From positions 61,541 through 125,540 of the forward strand of contig JAJHQZ010000004.1 in assembly GCA_020833055.1 (NCBI GenBank): DNA of 64,000 nt, in the 5' to 3' direction. The notes under the pieces are model-generated. The model saw nothing but the letters and a program-made list of their open reading frames with translations, was not told the origin of the DNA and did not search any database. This document shows, in pieces, positions 54,689 to 63,657 of this stretch. Within the stretch, counting starts at the first letter, position 1, and each line of letters begins with the position of its first letter. Both the position numbers and the translations under genes were made by a program. Origin of the DNA: Candidatus Korarchaeum sp. (GTDB lineage Archaea > Korarchaeota > Korarchaeia > Korarchaeales > Korarchaeaceae).

Positions 54689-56452
54689 ATGAGCCCGATA
54701 CCTCCTCTAGAGGATCTGAACCCTGATAGCTTCAGAGAGGCCTTCAGAAGAATCGTTGAGATGAAGAGGAAAGCTGGCCTCATCCCGATACTCGATAATC
54801 CTCCGGATCTCTTCGAGAGGGCCAAACTATATGGGAACCAGTATAGGAACGGTGCCTGGGGATGGGCATCTAATATCTGGAGCAGATCAGCAGCCAACAC
54901 CTCAGTAGTTAATGATGATAGGGAGCTTAAGTACGAGCATAAGCTCCTCATGCTCAGGGTCCTGGAGCACATACTCGCTCAGGGCCCCCTGATAAAAGTC
55001 GATGGTTACGTTGGGAAGCCCGGGACCAAAGTTCAGATGCATGCGAGAGTCTACGTTGACCCTCAGTTCCCAGATATAGCATATAGATGGTCTCAGCTAG
55101 TTTTTCCAGCGCCTCCTGATGGAGATCCGGATGCCGAGCTCTTCGTGATCCCCCACTACCTCGGAAACCCCAAGATACCCGGTACGGAGAACATGATGAT
55201 GGTGATAAGGTTCCCCTACGCGAACCTCACTATAGTGACGGTATCCTCATACCAGGGGGAGGTTAAGAAGGGGGTCCTCTGCCACTGGATCAACTTCGTC
55301 TACGGGAAGGGATGCACGGGAGAGCACGCGGCTCTTAGGGAGTTCACTGTCAAGATGGGGGATGGGAGCTGGAGAAGGGTTGTTATGGCTATATGGGGAC
55401 TTACGGGGAGCGGGAAATCTACTCACAGTTTTTACGCTTGGGATGAGAGGAACTCGAGGATATTCATCGAGAGATTCGGCATAAATCCCCTGGAGTTCGT
55501 GAAGGATCAGGTGATTAAGAACGATGATATCATAGCGATATGCGATGAAAGGGTCTATGGATCTGAGAGGGGGTCCTGGACTAAGACCGAGGACCTAGAT
55601 GAGACGCAGACAGCTATGTGGAGGGGGGCTATGAGCAGTAGGGCCCTTCACGAGAACACCGAGTTCGATGAGAGGGGGATGCCCTCATTCAAGGGGGAGC
55701 TATTCACTTACTTCGGCAAGCCTAACAGGAATTCTAGGACCGTTCTATACTTGGAGGACACGGGTTTCTTCGATGATGTAGTATCGAGCGGTCCCCTGAC
55801 TACAGCTATATTCCTCTCCCCGAGCTACTTCACGTCTTACGCTTGGATGAGGGTGAGGGATCCAGCTATAGCAGCGAAGTTCCTGGCGGATGGGAAGACC
55901 ATAGGGCATCCAGCTCAGGCAAAGGAGCTCGTAGGAAAAGTAAGATATGTTCCAAGGTTTTCAGAGTTTACAATAGGGGTAAGCGATTCTATGCACGTGC
56001 TCAGATTTTATGAGATGCTGAGGAGGAGGGATATAGAGGTTTACGTATTCGTCACTACCGGTAGGGTGGGCGCTGAGTATAAGTGGGTAGAGAGGGAGAT
56101 AAAGGGAGTGAAGATCTCAGTTCCGGAGCCTATATTCGAGGAATCTGATGGGAGGATCAGGGTGAGGGGAGGATCTAAGCCCACTATTGAGGAGGATGAG
56201 CTCTTCATCCTTCAATCCTCTAGGGGAGTGGTGGAATACGAGCCCCATCCCTTCTGGGGCGATAAAGTGCTCGTCCCGAGGAAGGTCCCGGGGTTGAGTG
56301 ATTCGAGGCTCAAGGAACTCAAGCCAACCAGTTATTACAGCATGAAGGAATTTGAAGAGCTCCTGAGAGCTGAGATAGAGGAGAGTAAGATCTGGCTCAA
56401 GTTCAACTGCCCGGAGCTACCCGATGAGATAGTAAATTCCATGGACTTCTGA
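54689..56452 (+). CDS. pckA: Phosphoenolpyruvate carboxykinase, ATP-type-like
   Basis: Converts oxaloacetate and ATP to PEP and CO2 in gluconeogenesis, or the reverse. About 587 residues. The kinase motif GLTGSGKSTHSFYAW is the P-loop of ATP-PEPCK (GxTGTGKT). The DIIAICDERVYGSERGSWTK region, with the GCTGEHAALREF and HARVYVDPQFPDIAYRWSQL blocks, fits the oxaloacetate and metal sites. It differs in detail from bacterial PckA, with an N-terminal EDLNPDSFREAFRRI extension, and may form an archaeal branch. Preceded by TATA-like TTATAACG. GTP-type PEPCK is unlikely because that family lacks this P-loop. Confidence 0.8.
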   Translation: MSPIPPLEDLNPDSFREAFRRIVEMKRKAGLIPILDNPPDLFERAKLYGNQYRNGAWGWASNIWSRSAANTSVVNDDRELKYEHKLLMLRVLEHILAQGPLIKVDGYVGKPGTKVQMHARVYVDPQFPDIAYRWSQLVFPAPPDGDPDAELFVIPHYLGNPKIPGTENMMMVIRFPYANLTIVTVSSYQGEVKKGVLCHWINFVYGKGCTGEHAALREFTVKMGDGSWRRVVMAIWGLTGSGKSTHSFYAWDERNSRIFIERFGINPLEFVKDQVIKNDDIIAICDERVYGSERGSWTKTEDLDETQTAMWRGAMSSRALHENTEFDERGMPSFKGELFTYFGKPNRNSRTVLYLEDTGFFDDVVSSGPLTTAIFLSPSYFTSYAWMRVRDPAIAAKFLADGKTIGHPAQAKELVGKVRYVPRFSEFTIGVSDSMHVLRFYEMLRRRDIEVYVFVTTGRVGAEYKWVEREIKGVKISVPEPIFEESDGRIRVRGGSKPTIEEDELFILQSSRGVVEYEPHPFWGDKVLVPRKVPGLSDSRLKELKPTSYYSMKEFEELLRAEIEESKIWLKFNCPELPDEIVNSMDF

Positions 56453-56490
56453 TTTTTATCCTCTAGATCCTAAGTTGAGTGGTGATAAAT

Positions 56491-57897
56491 TTGCTAGCTA
56501 TTGAGAACGCGAGGATAATGGGGAGTTATGAGAGGAGTTGCTTAATAATTGAAGATGGGAAGATAGTGGATTTTGGCACTTCAGATACCTGCGAGAAATA
56601 CAGGGGGAGGGCCAAGTTCCTAGATGCTGATGGAAGGGTCCTCATACCCGGTTTAGTTGACTCCCACATGCACCTTCTCAGCTACGCTCTCTCGATGAGG
56701 AGCCTCGATCTGAGGGGTATTAGGAGCATCGATGAGCTCAGGGAAGCAGTTAAATCTAGGGTGAGGGTCTCTAAGCCTGGAGAATGGATAATAGGGCATG
56801 GATGGGACCAGGAGAATTTCAGGGATGGAAGATATCCTAGGAAGGAGGATCTAGATGATATATGCCCGGAGAACCCCCTGCTTCTCACTAGGATATGCTT
56901 GCACGCCGGCGTGTTGAATTCGAGGGCCATGAAGGAGCTGGGGATAGGGAAGGATCTTTTATTCGAGGATGAACTTTATTCCGCTATTAGGAAGGTTAGA
57001 TCCTCTATTGACAAGCTTTCCCTCCTGAAGGCGATGAAGAGGCTCCTGAGCTACGGAATAACTGAAGTTCACAGCATGGATGCCTCGCTAGAGGAACTCA
57101 GGATCCTCAAGAGTTTAGAAGCGCCTATAAGAGTGAGACTCTACCTCTCAGAGGGGCTGAGCTCAGATGATGCTTTAGTTGAGGGAGTCAAAGTTTACGC
57201 TGATGGTAGCTTCGGAGCGAGGACTGCTGCCCTCAGAGAGGAATATGAGGATGACCCCGGGAACTCCGGAGTGCTACTCAAGGGGTGGAAGGAGATTTAT
57301 GCTCTCTCACGCTCCCTGGCTGAGAGGGGCAAAGTGCTCGCTGTGCATGCGATAGGGGATAGGGCCCTCGAGGAAGTGATAAAAGCCCTGGAGATGGGAG
57401 CTAGTAATTTGAGGATAGAACATGCCTCCCTGATCCCTCAGGACCTATTAGAGAGGTTATCTAAAGCTAAGCCCCAACTCATAGCTGTCCAACCTCACTT
57501 CACTATCTCAGACTGGTGGCTCGGGAAGAGGCTCGGGGAGAGAGTCAAATACGCTTACAGGTTCTCGGATATGCTAGAGGTGGGATTGAAAATTAGGGGG
57601 AGCAGCGATGCCCCAGTCGAGCCCGAGAACCCTTGGATGAGTATTGAAGCTGCTTTGACTGGTGGAGAACTCGGAGTGAAGCCTTTAAGCTTAGATCAGG
57701 CTATCAAGATCTACTCCTCCGAGTTGAGCATAGGGTCCGAGGCCAATCTGACTCTCCTAGATACAAGCCCCTGGTCCCTTAATCGTTACGATATCTCGGG
57801 AATTAGAGCATCCCTCACGATAGTCAGGGGACTAGTGGCATACGATCCCGATGGTTTAGCTGAGGGATGGCCCTCCCATCCTATCAAGGGGCTATGA
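56491..57897 (+). CDS. Amidohydrolase (YtcJ/imidazolonepropionase-like metal-dependent hydrolase)
   Basis: About 468 residues. The metal-binding H-x-H is in LIPGLVDSHMHLLSYALSM, the YtcJ-type segment WIIGHGWDQENFRDGRYPRK follows, and later metal-site parts are AVHAIGDRALEEVIKAL and RIEHASLI. The EKYxGRAKFLDADGRVLIPG strand pattern is that of the beta-sandwich shared by this family. Substrate unknown; relatives act on N-acyl or N-formyl bonds. TTG at 56491 is preferred because GGTGAT at 56481 precedes it with suitable spacing; GTG at 56479 would lie before the ribosome site. Stands between pckA and the MFS gene. Confidence 0.8.
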   Translation: MLAIENARIMGSYERSCLIIEDGKIVDFGTSDTCEKYRGRAKFLDADGRVLIPGLVDSHMHLLSYALSMRSLDLRGIRSIDELREAVKSRVRVSKPGEWIIGHGWDQENFRDGRYPRKEDLDDICPENPLLLTRICLHAGVLNSRAMKELGIGKDLLFEDELYSAIRKVRSSIDKLSLLKAMKRLLSYGITEVHSMDASLEELRILKSLEAPIRVRLYLSEGLSSDDALVEGVKVYADGSFGARTAALREEYEDDPGNSGVLLKGWKEIYALSRSLAERGKVLAVHAIGDRALEEVIKALEMGASNLRIEHASLIPQDLLERLSKAKPQLIAVQPHFTISDWWLGKRLGERVKYAYRFSDMLEVGLKIRGSSDAPVEPENPWMSIEAALTGGELGVKPLSLDQAIKIYSSELSIGSEANLTLLDTSPWSLNRYDISGIRASLTIVRGLVAYDPDGLAEGWPSHPIKGL

Positions 57898-57968
57898 GTC
57901 GCGATCTCTCAGGGGCTCCGAGGTTCCATGGATGTTAAGTTTTTTAACTAGATGTTCGAGCGCCTCCC

Positions 57969-59135
57969 GTGAACTCCAGGAGGAATTTCATAATAATAAC
58001 GGTGACGTGGGCCCTCATGAACCCCTTCACATCAGCCGTAAATGTCTACTTCTCACTCTTCGTCCTAGAGCTCGGGGGGAGCATAGTAGATGTGGGATTG
58101 ATAAACTTAGCCTCAATGATCACGCTGTCCATCTCGAGGCTCTTCGGAGGGTATTTAGCAGACGTCTTGGGAAGGAAAAGGGTTATCGTACCTATGACTA
58201 TCTTGTACGCATTCTCCAACTTGATATTCGTATTCGCACCAGATTGGAGGTTCCTATTGATCGGGAATCTTATATGTTCTCTAGCTCTCATGTACCAACC
58301 GGCCCTCGCGGCTTTAGTGGGCGATATACTCCCGAGCGAGAGGAGGGGCTCTGGCGTCTCCCTGATGAACGCCCCCTCGCAACTCCTGGGGCTAGCCGGC
58401 CCGCCCCTGGCTACTCTAGTGGTATCCTCTCACGGGCTGGAGAGGGGGATGAGGATCCTCTTCCTCCTGGTCTTCCTCTCTACCCTGCTATCCGGGATGA
58501 TTAGGCTCCTCCTAGTGGAGACCTACAGTTCAAGAACTGAGATGAGCTTTGGACACGCTATTAAGGAGTATAGGAGTGCCCTGAGATCGATGAGAGGGGA
58601 TCTGGGGAGGCTCATATTGATAAGCTCTTCTGTCATCGGGGTCTACAACATGGCTTATCCTTACCTCCAAGTATACGCTGTGAAATACTTGGGCCTATCC
58701 CTCGAACTCTGGGGATTGCTATCGACATTGACAGCAGTTATATCAACGATCTCCCTTCTCATCTCGGGTTACCTCTCCGATAGGATCGGTAGGAATCTCA
58801 CGATGGCTCTAGGATATCTATCAGCTTGCCTCGGGCTTCTCCTCATTTCCCTAGCTAGGGATCCCCTCTCCTTCTCTATAGCTCTCATCGTGAACGTAAT
58901 CTTCGCATCCTCGCCTGCTTCTCAAGCTCTACTCTTCGATCTGACTAGTGAGGAGATCAGGGGCAAGATAAACGCTATAAACGGGCTCATAGAGGGGAGC
59001 CTCTCCGGCACTATGTCAGCTATAGGAGGATTTATTTACGGGTTCTCTGCTCCATTCCTCTTCTCATTAGCATCTCTGCTACTGATACCGCTCATAATAG
59101 GTTCTTTGAAGCTTCCGAGGGGTAAGATATCTTAA
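57969..59135 (+). CDS. MFS-family transporter
   Basis: About 388 residues with twelve likely transmembrane helices. The loop motif GGYLADVLGRKRVIVPMTI is the conserved G-x-x-x-D-x-x-G-R-[RK] signature of the major facilitator superfamily, and ISGYLSDRIGRNLTMALGYL repeats it in the second half. The substrate is not predictable. GTG at 57969 has a TATA-like AGTTTTTTAACT about 30 bases upstream. A long open frame in another phase at the start of the gene is a shadow. It is convergent with the small zinc-finger gene, separated by one base. Confidence 0.85.
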   Translation: MNSRRNFIIITVTWALMNPFTSAVNVYFSLFVLELGGSIVDVGLINLASMITLSISRLFGGYLADVLGRKRVIVPMTILYAFSNLIFVFAPDWRFLLIGNLICSLALMYQPALAALVGDILPSERRGSGVSLMNAPSQLLGLAGPPLATLVVSSHGLERGMRILFLLVFLSTLLSGMIRLLLVETYSSRTEMSFGHAIKEYRSALRSMRGDLGRLILISSSVIGVYNMAYPYLQVYAVKYLGLSLELWGLLSTLTAVISTISLLISGYLSDRIGRNLTMALGYLSACLGLLLISLARDPLSFSIALIVNVIFASSPASQALLFDLTSEEIRGKINAINGLIEGSLSGTMSAIGGFIYGFSAPFLFSLASLLLIPLIIGSLKLPRGKIS

Positions 59136-59136
59136 T

Positions 59137-59307
59137 TCAGCAGGAGCATCCTGATTCTCCGGATCCATATACTAACATATTATCCTCATATAATTTCTTC
59201 CAGCATTCAGCACAGACCCAGATCCCTCCCCTCTCCTTATGACGTGCCCATAGTAAACTTACATTTCCCCTCCCGCATATAGCACACTCATCCATTTCAG
59301 ATCCCAT
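59137..59307 (-). CDS. Small zinc-finger protein (56 residues)
   Basis: A short gene just downstream of nreA on the same strand. It has two C-x2-C knuckles, ECAICGRGNVSLLWARHKER and WVCAECWKKLYE, so it should bind one zinc, and it ends GSGESGCSC. The start is taken at ATG 59307, since a box ATTTTTAAGC about 20-25 bases upstream (59327-59336) would give a leaderless transcript; the second ATG at 59295 is an alternative. The gap to nreA is 26 bases, so it may be an operon partner in repair, although no homologue comes to mind. Codon use is normal. Confidence 0.6.
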   Translation of the reverse strand: MGSEMDECAICGRGNVSLLWARHKERGGIWVCAECWKKLYEDNMLVYGSGESGCSC

Positions 59308-59333
59308 TGAGATTGATGTAATCGCTTAAAAAT

Positions 59334-60506
59334 CTAAAGGAAGTCCTCCAAGCTAATTTGATGGGCTCTCATCTTAAGGAGCCTCGAACTATTCATCCAT
59401 ACTTTGATCGGGAGGGAAAACCATCTTCTAACTATTTTGAGGCATTCATCTAAGCTAGATAATACCTCCGGCCTCCCCCTCAGTATGTTCCTCACGCTCT
59501 CCCTCACGTTCCAAACGCCTATCGGTACGTAGCCCGGGTAAGCTTCCCTGAGTATGAGGACTGATGCCTGCCTCCCCATCCTCATGAGCTCCTCGGAGAC
59601 CGCGAGCCTGCCGGCGTAGTAACAACCCCCCATGCTAGCGTACTCACGCCTACCCCAGAAGGGCTCGAAGTCTCCAGCTATAGCTAGGGAATCCGTGATT
59701 ATGCCCGGGAACCAGGCTTCTATCGATTCGTAGCTCCAAGGGCCAGGGATCATTATTATAGCCCACCTATTGTTCAGGTACTCCCCCAAGTACACTCTAT
59801 ACTCCCCGATCTCCTGCATATCCCTTATCTTATCGATTAAATGCCTCGATACTTGATCATCGACAGCAGTTATCGCCCATCTAGTGGGGACGAACTTCCT
59901 CCTCCTTCCTAAGAGCCCAGCGCTCAAGCTCTGCTGTATCCTTGAGATCGGGAGCCCGGAGGAGTAGAGCTCCTCGATCGCCTCAGTTGCTGCGACATCC
60001 CTATCGTAGTAGAGCCTCTCTATCCTGGGATCAGCCCTGCCAGGCTCCATCCTCAGTTCCTCCAGGAGAGCTGAGGGTCCGAAGGGCTGAAAATCCTCTG
60101 ATAATATGTAGCCTCTGGGCTTATTCTTCAGCTTGGCTTCGGTTTGAACTGGGCTCTCTGAGAGCATAGCCTCCCTCATTTCCTCAACTAACTTGTCCTG
60201 AGCCCTCACATCTACTCTCAATTTTCCCCTGACTAACTGGATCCTCATCCTTATTATCTCATCGAGCCCCTTCCCGAACCAAGTTTCCGGCATCGCTAAG
60301 TGCCTGGAGTCACCATGGAAGGGAGGTATCAGGGGCCCTACATAGACCTTGGGGTATCCCGACCTCCCCACGAAGATCTCCGGAGGAGAGGAACCAGATA
60401 TCTCCTTCAAATCTAGAGAATGCTCTGGCAGTCCCTCAGATATCAGTTCAAGCTCCTTTATCTCCCTGACACTGAAGTCACTCGATAGTATCTTCAGCTT
60501 CTTCAT
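59334..60506 (-). CDS. nreA: NreA-like archaeal DNA repair protein
   Basis: About 390 residues of the archaeal Nre family, involved in DNA damage tolerance through PCNA. The core GYPKVYVGPLIPPFHGDSRH, RKFVPTRWAITAVDDQVS and YASMGGCYYAGRLAVSEEL segments are characteristic. The extreme C-terminus reads QISLEDFL, a PIP box (Q-x-x-L/I-x-x-F-L/F) that binds PCNA. The Cys-rich N-terminus that I recall in many relatives is absent: this copy starts KKLKILSSDF. ATG at 60506 is leaderless from the box ATTTTATACT at 60531-60540. Diverges from the SPL-like gene. Confidence 0.85.
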   Translation of the reverse strand: MKKLKILSSDFSVREIKELELISEGLPEHSLDLKEISGSSPPEIFVGRSGYPKVYVGPLIPPFHGDSRHLAMPETWFGKGLDEIIRMRIQLVRGKLRVDVRAQDKLVEEMREAMLSESPVQTEAKLKNKPRGYILSEDFQPFGPSALLEELRMEPGRADPRIERLYYDRDVAATEAIEELYSSGLPISRIQQSLSAGLLGRRRKFVPTRWAITAVDDQVSRHLIDKIRDMQEIGEYRVYLGEYLNNRWAIIMIPGPWSYESIEAWFPGIITDSLAIAGDFEPFWGRREYASMGGCYYAGRLAVSEELMRMGRQASVLILREAYPGYVPIGVWNVRESVRNILRGRPEVLSSLDECLKIVRRWFSLPIKVWMNSSRLLKMRAHQISLEDFL

Positions 60507-60544
60507 GGGGTTAAGTTTTTGTGAGCCCGGAGTATAAAATCGTA
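60507..60544. promoter_or_regulatory. Overlapping divergent promoters of nreA and the SPL-like gene
   Basis: Only 38 bases separate the two ATGs. On the minus strand ATTTTATACT (60531-60540) lies 25-34 bases before the nreA ATG. On the plus strand TTAAGTTT (60511-60518) lies about 27-34 bases before ATG 60545. Each start therefore coincides with or lies just downstream of the other gene's TATA box, so the promoters must overlap and probably compete or respond jointly. Confidence 0.6.
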
Positions 60545-61282
60545 ATGGAAGGGATAAGGGCGAAGAGCATACTGAATAGGAGCTCCATCGGTGACTACTG
60601 CGTGAACCCCTACATAGGCTGCTCCCACGCATGTTCCTACTGTTACGCTCAATATTACACGAGGAGGATGGGTTACTCGGGCGCCTGGGGGAGCTACGTT
60701 TACGCTAAGCTGAACGCCATCGAGCTACTAGAGAAGGAGATCATCAGGAAGGCTAGGGGCGTGGTCTACATATCCTCGCTCACTGACGCTTATCAACCCG
60801 CGGAATCCTCCTTCTCGATAACCAGGGGGATACTGAAGCTCTTATTAGAGAGGGATTGGCCCATCATAATCCAGACTAAGTCCAGTCTGGTCTTGAGGGA
60901 TCTCGATATCATAAGCGGGTTCAGTGATGCGAGCGTGGGCCTCACGATAATCACTCTGGATGATGAGATGAGGAGAGCATTAGAGCCGAGGGCTTCCAGC
61001 GTGAAGGATAGGATTTATACTCTTCAAAAGCTCAAGGAAGCTGGAATAAGGACTTTCACATTCATAGGGCCTATAATACCGGGAGCGGCTTTAGAGGACA
61101 TATTGGCTCTAGTGAAGGAGGTGAAGGGTCTATCGGATCTCATTTACTTCGATAGATTCAGGGAGAAGCCCGGGATAAGTATGGGGGAGATGAGTGCGGA
61201 GGACTTGAATGCCTACTATAGGAGGATCAAAGCCTCCCTATCCGAGAAGCTGAGAGGTGTGAATTACATCTTCCTCTACTGA
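60545..61282 (+). CDS. Spore photoproduct lyase-like radical SAM protein
   Basis: About 245 residues. The start with CVNPYIGCSHACSYCYAQYY has the C-x3-C-x2-C cluster motif (CSHACSYC), in the SPL-like arrangement where it follows a short N-terminal segment. YISSLTDAYQPAESSFSITR and FTFIGPIIPGAALEDILALV fit the TIM-barrel of this family. In archaea such proteins, which lack the spore context, may act on DNA photoproducts or another substrate; that is uncertain. ATG at 60545 is preferred over GTG 60521 because of the promoter spacing. It diverges from nreA, which suggests joint use in DNA repair. Confidence 0.78.
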   Translation: MEGIRAKSILNRSSIGDYCVNPYIGCSHACSYCYAQYYTRRMGYSGAWGSYVYAKLNAIELLEKEIIRKARGVVYISSLTDAYQPAESSFSITRGILKLLLERDWPIIIQTKSSLVLRDLDIISGFSDASVGLTIITLDDEMRRALEPRASSVKDRIYTLQKLKEAGIRTFTFIGPIIPGAALEDILALVKEVKGLSDLIYFDRFREKPGISMGEMSAEDLNAYYRRIKASLSEKLRGVNYIFLY

Positions 61283-61283
61283 C

Positions 61284-62261
61284 TCATGGCTCCAGCTGTA
61301 CTTTCAATTCATCCGGATCTAAGGACCTGATGAATGCCTCTACTCCCTCCTCAAGCTTGTAGACAGATGTGACCAGCTCATCCACTCTCACCTTCCCTTT
61401 CCTGAGGAGCTCTATTGCTGCATCGAACGGGCCGCATCTGCTCCCGAGTATGATTATCTCATTCACGACAGCCCGCGTGTAATCGAATGAAACCTCCTTA
61501 CCGTGCGTGGATTTAGCGAATATCGTTCCCCTGGGCCTAGTGAGATTAAGAGCTATTTCGAGACCGTTTGGGGATCCCGATGCCTCTACAACGAGATCGA
61601 ACTCTCCCTTCAAGTTTAAAGCCTCCTCAACAGTCATCGACTCAGCTCCAAATATTTCAGCTAACTCTGATTTCCTGCTCCTCCTCCTTGAGATAGCTAC
61701 GAGCCTCTTAGGGGCGAAAAGTGCTGATATCTGAACTGAGAGGAGGCCTATCGTTCCCACACCCACTACGGCTATTCTGGATGAGGGGGGAGGGGGCATG
61801 AGGAAGAATGGCTTCAATGCGGCCGCTAAAGGCTCGATGAATGCGCCCTGAAGCCAGCTCAGATCACCTATTGGATGGATGAGATCAGCCCTGGTCAGCA
61901 CGTAATCTGCCATTCCACCATCTAAGCTTATCCCCAATGCTTCCCTCCTCAAGCAATGCTCCCTCAATCCTCTTTTACAGAAGGAGCATTCCCCACAGCT
62001 CAAATTGATTTCGCTAGTTACTCTCTGCCCTATAATCCTCTCATCAACGCCCTCACCCACTTCAACTACCTCGCCCGAGATCTCGTGCCCCAGTATTATG
62101 GGGAGCTTCCTCACTGCGTAATCTCCGAGGTAAATAGATTTGTCAGTGCCGCATATACCGACTCTCCTGACCCTCACTTTGACCCATCCATTCTCAGGGC
62201 TCCTCTCATCAACGTCTTCGAGCCTCAGATCCCTCGGAGCGTGGAGCACTAGAGCCCTCAT
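61284..62261 (-). CDS. Zinc-dependent alcohol/sugar dehydrogenase (MDR family)
   Basis: About 325 residues. Catalytic zinc ligands are in VGICGTDKSIYLGD and LGHEISGEVVEVG, the structural zinc is in CGECSFCKRGLREHC, and the Rossmann motif is VVGVGTIGLLSVQISAL. It is an NAD(P)-dependent dehydrogenase of the glucose/threonine/sorbitol type. ATG at 62261 is chosen because of the AAGCTTTTAAGCTT box at 62284-62297, which puts the transcript start just before it. Longer starts would begin upstream of the promoter. Divergent from the BMP-type importer gene. Confidence 0.85.
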   Translation of the reverse strand: MRALVLHAPRDLRLEDVDERSPENGWVKVRVRRVGICGTDKSIYLGDYAVRKLPIILGHEISGEVVEVGEGVDERIIGQRVTSEINLSCGECSFCKRGLREHCLRREALGISLDGGMADYVLTRADLIHPIGDLSWLQGAFIEPLAAALKPFFLMPPPPSSRIAVVGVGTIGLLSVQISALFAPKRLVAISRRRSRKSELAEIFGAESMTVEEALNLKGEFDLVVEASGSPNGLEIALNLTRPRGTIFAKSTHGKEVSFDYTRAVVNEIIILGSRCGPFDAAIELLRKGKVRVDELVTSVYKLEEGVEAFIRSLDPDELKVQLEP

Positions 62262-62283
62262 CGCGGAGTTGATGCCCATCCCC

Positions 62284-62297
62284 AAGCTTTTAAGCTT
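62284..62297. promoter_or_regulatory. Bidirectional TATA element between dehydrogenase and importer genes
   Basis: AAGCTTTTAAGCTT is a direct AAGCTT duplication around TT, and since AAGCTT is itself a palindrome it reads CTTTTAAG-like on one strand and CTTAAAAG on the other. Its centre is 29 bases before the dehydrogenase ATG (62261) and 35 before the importer ATG (62325), so one TATA site may serve both directions. Confidence 0.55.
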
Positions 62298-62324
62298 CCG
62301 CTCCGCTATGTCTAGGTGCCCCTT

Positions 62325-63545
62325 ATGAGGGGAGATGGTCTGAGTAAGGTGGGGGCGGCCCTCCTCATCTTGATAATAGTAGTGGCTGTTGTAGCAGCTT
62401 ACTTCCTCCTCCAGCCAGTCCAACCGACTCCCACTAAGAAGGTCAAGGTCGCTATACTCTTCGATGTCGGAGGGAGGGGTGATCTCAGCTTCAATGACAT
62501 GGCCTATCTAGGAGCTACTAAGGCTCAGAAGGATTTCGGTATAGAAATAGAGACTCTAACACCTAAATCACTCGCTGACATGGTCCCATTACTTGAGGAT
62601 CTGAGTAAGAGGGGCGAGTACGACCTCTTAGTCTTGATAGGGTTCCTATGGACTGATGCTCTGAACAAGACGGCTGATAAATTCCCAGATCAGAAGTTCG
62701 CATTAATAGATGCTACTACTGGAGTCGTGAGGAAGAACGAGGTAGATATACTGTTCAGGGAGCAGGAATGCGCAGCAATTGTCGGAGTATTAGCTTCAGG
62801 GATGGCTAAGTCCTTAGGAGGGAACAAAGTTGGTGCTGTAGCTGGGATGGACATCCCTCCCCTCTGGAAGTTCCACATAGGCTATCTCTACGGTGTCAAG
62901 TACTATGAGAAGGCCACGGGACAGAGGATGGATTTCGTCTGGCAGTACACCGGTACCTTCACTGATACACAAGCTGGCTACAACGCTGCCATGACGCTGC
63001 TCCAACAGGACGTCAAGGTCCTCTACGGTCTAGCTGGCTTGACGCATATAGGCATGTTCAACGCCGTTAAGGAGTGGAACTACAGGCAGGGGAAGATCGC
63101 AGCCCTAGCCATAGGCCAGGATGCTAGTCAGGAATGGATATCCCCGAAGGATATACCGCTGAGTGGAGCTAAGAGGGTAGACGTCGCTGTTTACACCGCT
63201 ATAGAGATGGTAGTAAAGGGGACTTGGAAGGGAGGGATAACGACTCTTGGACTCAAGGAAGGAGGAGTCGGAGTATGGGACCTCGATGGTGTGAAGGAGT
63301 TCGCTACTCTCGCCTATGAGGCGAAGCAATTGAGGGATATGACTCCCGATGATGTCGTGAAGATCGTGGATCAGCAGAGGAAGGCTTATATACCTGGAGA
63401 CGCTCAGAGGATAGCCGATGAACTCAAGGAGAAGATAATGAAGGGAGAGATAAAGTTCAAGATGCCAGCTAATCACGATGAATATGATTCCATAATCAGG
63501 GAGCTTCTCGCCGGGAACCTGGATGCTGCCCTGGAGAAGGGCTAA
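62325..63545 (+). CDS. BMP-family substrate-binding protein (nucleoside-type ABC importer)
   Basis: About 406 residues. An N-terminal hydrophobic anchor (AALLILIIVVAVVAAYFLLQ) precedes a mature domain starting VKVAILFDVGGRGDLSFND, the BMP/PnrA-type start. ALAIGQDASQEW, GVGVWDL and similar segments fit the family, which binds purine nucleosides or other solutes for import. The anchor is a transmembrane segment, without a lipobox cysteine, as in many archaeal binding proteins. ATG at 62325 is chosen from promoter position over GTG 62316. The ABC ATPase gene follows after 112 bases. Confidence 0.88.
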   Translation: MRGDGLSKVGAALLILIIVVAVVAAYFLLQPVQPTPTKKVKVAILFDVGGRGDLSFNDMAYLGATKAQKDFGIEIETLTPKSLADMVPLLEDLSKRGEYDLLVLIGFLWTDALNKTADKFPDQKFALIDATTGVVRKNEVDILFREQECAAIVGVLASGMAKSLGGNKVGAVAGMDIPPLWKFHIGYLYGVKYYEKATGQRMDFVWQYTGTFTDTQAGYNAAMTLLQQDVKVLYGLAGLTHIGMFNAVKEWNYRQGKIAALAIGQDASQEWISPKDIPLSGAKRVDVAVYTAIEMVVKGTWKGGITTLGLKEGGVGVWDLDGVKEFATLAYEAKQLRDMTPDDVVKIVDQQRKAYIPGDAQRIADELKEKIMKGEIKFKMPANHDEYDSIIRELLAGNLDAALEKG

Positions 63546-63657
63546 CTCTCCCTTAAATTTTTTATATTATCGCGCCCTCAACGAGATATGGGACTTTTAG
63601 CTTCAGATAACTTGAAGCTCAGTTCTTCAGGAGGTTCATCTTTTGGAGGTGTTATCG

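Noticed and set aside
57932..58504. 190-residue frame at the start of the MFS gene
   Set aside because: It is Arg/Pro-rich and lies in another phase of a clear transporter; it is a shadow.
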